NCBI GenBank assembly: GCA_028699735.1
Contig: JAQVUB010000046.1
Coordinates: 1 to 10,812, forward strand
Direction: 5' to 3'
DNA from: Lentisphaeria bacterium
GTDB taxonomy: Bacteria; Verrucomicrobiota; Lentisphaeria; Oligosphaerales; Oligosphaeraceae
Length of the DNA: 10,812 nucleotides
The notes below the pieces were generated by a model. That model worked only from the letters and a program-made list of their open reading frames with translations, searched no databases and was not told the origin of the DNA. The stretch's first letter is position 1. Every line of letters starts with the position of its first letter. Positions 6,048 to 10,812 of the stretch are shown one piece after another. The position numbers were made by a program, and so were the translations under genes.

Positions 6048-6941
6048 ATGGAAAATGAACTTCTTCATTTGGTGGAGATGGTCAGCAGCCGTGCCGACGC
6101 AGCCCTGCTCGAAGAGCTGCTGGCTACTGCTGATTTTCCGTCATCCTCCTACAGCAATTTTGAAACTGGACTGGCTTCCACTTATGTGATTGCGAAAAAT
6201 GCTGACGAAGCTGTGTTTTATCGGGATCAGATTCGTGCATTGCTGCCGGACTGGTCTGAACTTTTGAGCAGCCCTTTGCACAGCGTTGAGAGTGTTACGA
6301 TGCGTCAGGAGGACTGGTCAGAAAGCTGGAAAAAGCATTTTCACACGTTTCGTGCTTCCGAACGTCTGGTTGTCAAGCCCAGTTGGGAAAAAGCTGACTT
6401 TCTGCCAGGTGATATTATTCTGGAGCTGGATCCCGGCATGTGCTTTGGAACCGGGTATCATGGCACCACCCGTGCTTGCCTGCAATTTCTGGATCTGCTG
6501 CAGAAGGAAATAGGTGCCGGCGCCTCCTTTCTCGATGCCGGCTGCGGTTCCGGTATTTTGTCGATTGCCGCAAAACTTCTTGGCTACAACCCTGTTTTCG
6601 CCTTTGACCATGATCCGCAGGCCGTCGATACCTCCAGGGAGAATTTGACCCGGGCAGGATTTTCGGATGTGACGCTGGCGGTGGCGGACGTCAAGGATTA
6701 TGTTCCTCCGCAACGCTGTCGTGTCGTTGCAGCGAATATTCTGGCTGTGGTTTTGCTGCAGCACGCCGAACAAATACTCCGCTTTCCAGCAGCGGATTGT
6801 GGCTCGGCTTTCCTGATTCTTTCCGGTATTTTGAACGAACAATATGAAGAGGTGAGGCAACGCTTCACAGCACTGGGCTGCAAAGAAATGGATACTCGTA
6901 CTTTGGAAGAATGGACCAGTGGTTGTTTCCGGGTTTCGTAA
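6048..6941 (+). CDS. prmA: Ribosomal protein L11 methyltransferase PrmA
   Basis: The 297-residue protein (numbered from the ATG at 6048) shows the PrmA pattern: EDWSESWKKHF (88-98), LDPGMCFGTGYHGTTR (127-142), the SAM-binding motif LDAGCGSGILS (162-172), FDHDPQA after the second strand (186-192) and the catalytic-loop motif NILA (230-233). PrmA trimethylates ribosomal protein L11 in the cytoplasm and is not essential where tested. The start at 6048 is preceded by AGGAG at 6033-6037, 10 bases away; a TTG at 6024 is in frame but lies upstream of that site and is unlikely. The N-terminal L11-recognition domain (about 1-80) is weakly conserved, as usual. The stop codon at 6939-6941 lies within the edge of the next repeat element (6936-7070). 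Confidence 0.92.
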   Translation: MENELLHLVEMVSSRADAALLEELLATADFPSSSYSNFETGLASTYVIAKNADEAVFYRDQIRALLPDWSELLSSPLHSVESVTMRQEDWSESWKKHFHTFRASERLVVKPSWEKADFLPGDIILELDPGMCFGTGYHGTTRACLQFLDLLQKEIGAGASFLDAGCGSGILSIAAKLLGYNPVFAFDHDPQAVDTSRENLTRAGFSDVTLAVADVKDYVPPQRCRVVAANILAVVLLQHAEQILRFPAADCGSAFLILSGILNEQYEEVRQRFTALGCKEMDTRTLEEWTSGCFRVS

Positions 6942-7070
6942 TTCGTCAGTAAAGCTAGTAACGGAGGAATCCTTTTTGAACAACGAAAAGCACGAAACAA
7001 CCCGAAAAAATTTCAGGGAAGCGGCGTTGACTGCTTTCCATGCGTCGTTCTTCCCATGAGATTTTTCGGG
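6936..7070. repeat. Interspersed inverted-repeat element, copy 3 (loop in opposite orientation)
   Basis: The left edge TCGTAATTCGTCAGTAA (6936-6952) matches 9563-9579 in 16 of 17 bases. The flank AGTAACGGAGGAATCC and the arm AACAACGAAAAGCACG to TTTCAGGG follow (6957-7017). The right arm is shortened: CCCATGAGATTTTTCGGG (7053-7070), then unrelated sequence leading to the ribosome site of the next gene. The loop contains GCGGCGTTGACTGCT, the reverse complement of the loop block in the copy at 9563-9737, so this copy is inverted relative to that one. The gap 6942-7111 holds no other feature I can support. Confidence 0.75.
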
Positions 7071-7111
7071 TTTCCTCTTCCAGTTAATCAGAAAAGCAAA
7101 GAGAGGGTCAA

Positions 7112-7759
7112 ATGAATCAGAAAGTGATCATGTTCCAGGGCGATTCGATTACCGATGTAGGTCGTGGCCGCGATGTTGAGACGGACAAACGCCCGAATCT
7201 TCAACTGGGTGGCGGCTATCCTTCTCTGGTGGCGGCCAGGCTGTTGTGTGACCGTGCCGCAGAACCGCTTCAGTTTCACAACCGCGGGATCAGTGGCAAC
7301 CGGGTGGTGGACTTGTATGCCCGCTGGAAACGAGACACGTTGAATTATAAGCCGGAGATCATCAGCATTCTGATTGGTGTTAATGATACCTGGCACGAGG
7401 CTGTCAAGGATAATCCCAATGGTGTCGAAGTGGATCGCTACGCTCAAATATTCCGACTTCTGCTGGAATGGACACGGAACGTGCTTCCGGGCGTCAAACT
7501 GGTGCTGATGGAACCCTTTGTACGGCCTTTTGGAGCAGTTCAGGAGAACTGGCTGGAGGAGCTGCGGCAGCGCCGGGAAATCGTCGCTGCCTTGAGCAAG
7601 GAATTTAATGCCGTATTCATTCCCTGTCAGAAAATACTTGATGACGCTTGTGCGATCATGCCGCAGGAATACTGGCTGGCAGACGGCGTCCATCCGACCC
7701 TTGCTGGTCATCAGCTGTTAGCTGACGCCTGGATCGAAGCCTGCAGGAAGCTCTTCTGA
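7112..7759 (+). CDS. SGNH/GDSL-family hydrolase (esterase/lipase-like)
   Basis: The 215-residue protein has the SGNH blocks in order: GDSIT with nucleophile Ser12 (block I), HNRGISGNRV around 56-65 with Gly62 (block II), IGVND with Asn91 (block III), and DGVHP with Asp191 and His194 (block V). The family hydrolyses esters, often acetyl groups on sugars or polysaccharides, or lipids; the substrate here cannot be told. There is no signal peptide, so it probably acts in the cytoplasm, for example on imported oligosaccharides. GAGAGGG at 7101-7107 is the ribosome site. It is followed 46 bases later by the methyltransferase gene on the same strand, without an obvious functional link. Confidence 0.9.
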   Translation: MNQKVIMFQGDSITDVGRGRDVETDKRPNLQLGGGYPSLVAARLLCDRAAEPLQFHNRGISGNRVVDLYARWKRDTLNYKPEIISILIGVNDTWHEAVKDNPNGVEVDRYAQIFRLLLEWTRNVLPGVKLVLMEPFVRPFGAVQENWLEELRQRREIVAALSKEFNAVFIPCQKILDDACAIMPQEYWLADGVHPTLAGHQLLADAWIEACRKLF

Positions 7760-7805
7760 AGGAAGAAGCCCTGTCCAGTATCTGCCCCCCTTAAGGAATA
7801 CGGGA

Positions 7806-8651
7806 ATGGCCTTAGATTGTAATTCATATATCCTGCTGGATGCAGGCAACGGGCGCAAGCTTGAACAATTCGGAGCCTGCCTGGTAGATCGGCCCTGTGC
7901 TCAGGCCGTCTGGCGCCCGACTTTGCCGCCGTCACGCTGGCAGCAGGCGCAGGCCTTTTTTACCAGAGAACATGGAGCACGTTGGGAATTCCGGCAAAAA
8001 ATGCCGGAAAACTGGATCTGTGAAATTCAGGGCATTCGCTTCCGCCTTCAGCCAACCGATTTTGGACACGTCGGAGTCTTCCCGGAACACGCCCTGGCCT
8101 GGCAAAAAATCCAGGAACTTAGCAGGACAGGGGAGGCTGAAAAACTCAGTGTTCTGAATCTGTTTGCTTATTCCGGTGGTGCGACTCTGGCACTGGCCAA
8201 TGCGGGCTGTGAAGTCTGCCATTTGGACGCTTCCCGGAAAATGATTGATTGGGCCAGGCAGAATGCGGAATTAAATGCTTTATCGGAGGCTCCGATCCGC
8301 TGGATTGTCGATGACGTGCAGAAATTTCTCAAGCGGGAGATTCGCCGTGAGCGTCACTACGACGGCATCATCCTTGATCCGCCCAGTTTCGGGCGCGGCA
8401 GCAACCAGGAGCTTTTTCAGATCGACAGTCATATGCTTGATCTGCTTGAACTTTGCCGGCAGGTGCTTGCCGTTAAGCCGCGCTTCCTATTCTTGAGCTG
8501 TCACACGCCAGGCTATACTCCACTGGTTTTGACTCATCTGCTGACCCAGACTCTGCCTCGAGGCACCCTTTCTGCTGGCGAACTGGTACTGCCTGCCAAT
8601 CCGGATACGCTGGCAGTTCCCAGCGGAACCTGGGCTCTCTGGCAACCGTAG
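7806..8651 (+). CDS. Class I SAM-dependent methyltransferase, COG1092/RlmI-like
   Basis: The 281-residue protein has a Rossmann-type methyltransferase core: LNLFAYSGGATLA (motif I, 117-129), HLDASRKM with the ribose-binding acid D141, WIVDD at 166-170, and ILDPPSFGRG (motif IV, 189-198). The N-terminal part (1-105), with WRFR/PEN-type strands and FGHVGVFPEH at 86-95, is typical of the family close to RlmI (23S rRNA m5C methyltransferase), so RNA is the likely substrate. The PUA domain of true RlmI is not evident, so the exact target is open; such proteins are sometimes misnamed oxidoreductases. AAGGAA lies 8 bases before the ATG. It converges on hisF with only 31 bases between the stops and no clear terminator. 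Confidence 0.85.
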   Translation: MALDCNSYILLDAGNGRKLEQFGACLVDRPCAQAVWRPTLPPSRWQQAQAFFTREHGARWEFRQKMPENWICEIQGIRFRLQPTDFGHVGVFPEHALAWQKIQELSRTGEAEKLSVLNLFAYSGGATLALANAGCEVCHLDASRKMIDWARQNAELNALSEAPIRWIVDDVQKFLKREIRRERHYDGIILDPPSFGRGSNQELFQIDSHMLDLLELCRQVLAVKPRFLFLSCHTPGYTPLVLTHLLTQTLPRGTLSAGELVLPANPDTLAVPSGTWALWQP

Positions 8652-8682
8652 CCAGGGTATCCACGACAAGTATCAGAAACCC

Positions 8683-9447
8683 TTATATTCGTACTGTAAT
8701 GCCATTTTTATGCAAATATTGTTTCAGTTCGGGAATATCAATCGTATGGAAATGGAAGACGGAAGCCGCCAGCAGAATTTGTGCGCCGGCTTGAGCTGCT
8801 TCCAGAAAATGTTCCAGTTTTCCGGCACCGCCTGATGCAACGATTTTTGCTTTGCAGTTTTTGGCCATGGCGGCAATGACCGGCAGGTCGTATCCGGTAC
8901 GTGCACCATCGCCTGCCTTGCTGGTAGGGAGGATGACCTTGATCCCGCACTCATCGACTTTTCTGGCCCATTCCACCGCGTCAAATCCGGTGGCGGTTCT
9001 GCCACCGTCGATATAGACTTCATAACCTGAGGGCATTTTTGCGTTGAGGTCCAGATCAATGGCGATGGTAACTGCATCCGGTCCGAACTCTTTGAGCAAA
9101 GCCGGAATCAGTTCCGGCTTGCGAAATGCTGCACTGCTGACGGATACTTTATTGGCTCCTGCTTTCAATACTGCTTTGGCAGAGGCCACATCTGAAATCC
9201 CGCCGCCGACCGTGAAGGGGATGCTGCAGACTTCGGAAACTTTGCGGACGACTTCCAGCATGGTGCCTCTGTTTTCGACGGTTGCAGTAATATCCAGCAT
9301 TGCCAGTTCGTCGGCACCGGCTGCACAATATGCCTGGGCGCATTGCACCGGATCTCCTGCATCGGCAATATCCACAAAATGAACGCCCTTGACGACTCGC
9401 CCATTGCGCATGTCCAGACAGGGCATGATACGGATCAAATTGCTCAT
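8683..9447 (-). CDS. hisF: Imidazole glycerol phosphate synthase, cyclase subunit HisF
   Basis: The 254-residue (beta/alpha)8 protein makes imidazole glycerol phosphate and AICAR from PRFAR and ammonia, the branch point of histidine and purine synthesis. It keeps IMPCLDM with catalytic D12, VVKGVHF, FTVGGGI (first phosphate site), AIDLD with the second catalytic Asp at about 131, and VASGGAGKLEHFLEA (second phosphate site), then AASVFHF. One loop is unusual: LPTSKAGDGARTGYD where most relatives have LTSxDxDGTxxGYD. The ATG at 9447 is chosen because GAGG lies 9 bases upstream; the in-frame TTG at 9456 would have the ribosome site touching it. HisH, its glutaminase partner, is not adjacent. Upstream, TTGATC, 17 bases, TATTTT is a weak promoter candidate. 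Confidence 0.94.
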   Translation of the reverse strand: MSNLIRIMPCLDMRNGRVVKGVHFVDIADAGDPVQCAQAYCAAGADELAMLDITATVENRGTMLEVVRKVSEVCSIPFTVGGGISDVASAKAVLKAGANKVSVSSAAFRKPELIPALLKEFGPDAVTIAIDLDLNAKMPSGYEVYIDGGRTATGFDAVEWARKVDECGIKVILPTSKAGDGARTGYDLPVIAAMAKNCKAKIVASGGAGKLEHFLEAAQAGAQILLAASVFHFHTIDIPELKQYLHKNGITVRI

Positions 9448-9562
9448 ATTTTTCAACCTCTTTCTGAATTACGGACTTTGAAACAGCAAAAATAAAAAAA
9501 TAATGGACACGGATCAATTTACAAGTGATAAACCGCAGATTTTTGGTTTCTGACGTCATGCC

Positions 9563-9737
9563 TCGTAATGCGTCAGTAACTGGGTGACAGTGATATTTTT
9601 TAACAACAAAAGACACAAAAAGACCCGAAAAAATTGCATGGGAAGTACGATGCATGCTAGCAGTCAACGCCGCTTCCATGCAATTTTTTCGGGTCGTTTC
9701 GTGCTTTTCGTTGTAATAAAAAAACCACTGCCATCCA
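9563..9737. repeat. Interspersed inverted-repeat element, copy 4 (most complete)
   Basis: This is the best-preserved copy. An outer inverted repeat pairs GGGTGACAGTGATATTTTTT (9583-9602) with the AAACCACTGCCATCC region (9721-9735). The inner arms are AACAACAAAAGACAC to AATTGCATGGG (9602-9642) and CCATGCAATTTTTTCGGG to TTTCGTTGT (9677-9714). The loop (9643-9676) contains AGCAGTCAACGCCGC. If transcribed it would form a long hairpin. It lies in a gene-free stretch (9448-9896); the part between hisF and the repeat (9448-9562) is A/T-rich and holds an 8-bp palindrome TGACGTCA at 9551-9558 but nothing else I can name. Confidence 0.85.
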
Positions 9738-9761
9738 ACTTCGCTGTCCCGTTTATGACTG

Positions 9762-9785
9762 GTCATGGAGTTTCCATGACTTTTT
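9762..9785 (+). terminator. Perfect 8-bp hairpin with T run; terminator or leader attenuator
   Basis: GTCATGGA (9762-9769) pairs perfectly with TCCATGAC (9773-9780) around a 3-base loop and is followed by five T residues. It has the form of a Rho-independent terminator on the plus strand, but no plus-strand gene ends nearby: the last one stops at 8651. It lies 112 bases before the beta-helix protein gene, so it may be part of that gene's leader or insulate it from read-through. No convincing promoter could be picked between it and the gene. Confidence 0.5.
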
Positions 9786-9896
9786 ATGATAGTGATTTTC
9801 GACCCTTGCAGTTGATTTTTTTTGCAATATTTTGAAGGCAGAATCCTGGGAAAATTCCGGGTTTGTGTTTTCACTATGCAGCAAAAGGAGGCAGCA

Positions 9897-10812
9897 ATGC
9901 AACGTGTCAAAGGTTTGGCTTTCATCATGCAGTTCTGGATGATCCTGCGGGTTTGGGGAAGCGTTTACTATGTGAAGGAAACAGGAAATGATCAAGCGGA
10001 TGCCCTGAGCTGGGAGACTGCAGCGGCTTCCGTGCAAAGTGCCCTCAATCGAGCCAGCCCCGGAGATCAGGTCTGGATCGCCTCCGGAGTCTATCATCCG
10101 ACCGAGCGACGACAGGCTCCATCCGGAGAAAATCTGCTGATGAGTTCTTTTCTGCTGCGAGATGGAGTCAGCATCTTCGGGGGATTCTCCGGTACGGAGC
10201 AAAGTCCCGAGGAACGGCTCTTGCGGGATATGGATGGAAATGGCCTTCCTGAAGCGTGGGAATTCGTCGCTGCGACTATCCTGAGCGGAGTAGAGGGAAG
10301 GGCAGGCGCAGTGATTTATGGTGGATTGGAGCCGTTTTCAGAGCAGGTTCTGATTGACGGTGTCTCCATCTGCAACGGGCAGGCTTCCGGTGCCGGACGT
10401 GATGGGGAAGGTGGCGGGGTTTTTCTGCCGGGCAACTGCATTCTGCAACGCAGCCGTCTGTACGCCAATATTGCACGTCGTGGTGGTGGTGCGGCCGTTC
10501 TCGGGGCTTCCATTGTTCGACAGTGTTTATTTCAAAACAATGAATTATACACCGACGGATGGGCTGGAGAAGGAGCCGGGGTGTTTCTGGAAGGTGATGG
10601 AGCCAGCCTGGAAAATTGTCTGGTGATGAACAATGGTCTTGGAAGTCAGGGGGCATATCGAGGTGGCGGTGGGGTGGCAGTGGCTGGTGCAGGCAAAGTG
10701 GATTTCTGTACCATCACTGGCAATCATGGCATTGGTGCAGGCAGCGGGGTGCGTTATTCCGGCATCGATGGTCAGCTGAGAAACAGCGTCATTTGGGGAA
10801 ATCAGGGTAACC
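9897..10812 (+). CDS. Secreted right-handed beta-helix repeat protein, N-terminal part (gene continues beyond the window)
   Basis: From the ATG at 9897, preceded by a strong AAGGAGG 5 bases upstream, 305 codons stay open to the right edge. A basic start (MQRVKG) and hydrophobic stretch to about residue 22 look like a signal peptide. Next comes the opening YYVKETGNDQADALSWETA...VQSALNRASPGDQVWIASGVY...SFLLRDGVSIFGGFSGTE (24-101), characteristic of DUF1565/parallel beta-helix surface proteins. From about 150 onward short turns repeat: IDGVSICNGQ, GGGVFLPGN, GAGVFLEGDG, GGGGVAVAGAG, NSVIWGNQG. Related proteins are secreted or cell-surface and often end in an anchoring or sorting domain, which is not in view. 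Function, such as carbohydrate binding or lyase, adhesion or structure, cannot be told; no catalytic residues are recognised. Confidence 0.85.
   Translation, partial: MQRVKGLAFIMQFWMILRVWGSVYYVKETGNDQADALSWETAAASVQSALNRASPGDQVWIASGVYHPTERRQAPSGENLLMSSFLLRDGVSIFGGFSGTEQSPEERLLRDMDGNGLPEAWEFVAATILSGVEGRAGAVIYGGLEPFSEQVLIDGVSICNGQASGAGRDGEGGGVFLPGNCILQRSRLYANIARRGGGAAVLGASIVRQCLFQNNELYTDGWAGEGAGVFLEGDGASLENCLVMNNGLGSQGAYRGGGGVAVAGAGKVDFCTITGNHGIGAGSGVRYSGIDGQLRNSVIWGNQGN

Noticed and set aside
9841..9860. Imperfect hairpin CCTGGGAAAATTCCGGG before the beta-helix gene
   Set aside because: The stem relies on two G-T pairs, is short and has no T run; too weak to call.
9149..9928. 259-codon minus-strand open frame extending upstream from hisF in another frame
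   Set aside because: It overlaps the hisF coding frame, the repeat element and the start of the beta-helix gene; the product is a shadow rich in Arg/Ser/Cys.
1..10812. tRNA, rRNA or riboswitch genes
   Set aside because: No cloverleaf, rRNA core sequence or recognised riboswitch consensus was seen in the intergenic regions; the structured parts are repeats or simple hairpins.

Overview
The window looks like a chromosomal stretch from a bacterium of the Planctomycetes-Verrucomicrobia-Chlamydiae (PVC) group, most likely the Lentisphaerota/Kiritimatiellota side. The best marker is a 51-residue 'small basic protein' at 3602-3757, a family known from Verrucomicrobia, Chlamydiae and relatives. A NifU/NifS pair, a right-handed beta-helix secreted protein and abundant intergenic inverted repeats fit such a lineage. 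The genus cannot be fixed from the sequence alone.

Layout. 1-112: start of a minus-strand gene that runs off the left edge. 113-655: no gene; an interspersed inverted-repeat element whose loop carries two nested copies of a 163-bp MITE-like insertion. 656-3321, minus strand: recJ, then a membrane-anchored coiled-coil protein of unknown function. 3322-3601: divergent promoter region. 3602-3757: small basic protein, followed by a strong hairpin-plus-T terminator. 3879-5941: nifU and nifS, an Fe-S cluster assembly module. 6048-6941: prmA (ribosomal protein L11 methyltransferase). 7112-7759: SGNH/GDSL hydrolase. 7806-8651: COG1092-like SAM methyltransferase. 8683-9447, minus strand: hisF. 9448-9896: no gene, another repeat element and a hairpin. 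9897 to the right edge: the first 305 residues of a secreted, glycine-rich beta-helix protein whose stop lies outside the window.

Most genes are core housekeeping: DNA repair (RecJ), Fe-S assembly (NifU scaffold plus NifS sulfur donor), ribosome modification (PrmA and perhaps the second methyltransferase) and histidine synthesis (HisF). Only nifU-nifS forms a clear functional pair. No complete new multi-gene system is visible.

The most unusual content is intergenic. At least four copies of one inverted-repeat family sit between genes. Their arms carry A-tracts spaced about 10 bp apart, and their loop is asymmetric, so orientation can be read. In one copy a 163-bp element inserted (7-bp target duplication ATCACCG), and a second, nearly identical 163-bp element then inserted into the first (8-bp duplication CCTGAGAC). 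Both sets of target duplications are still exact, so the order of events can be reconstructed.
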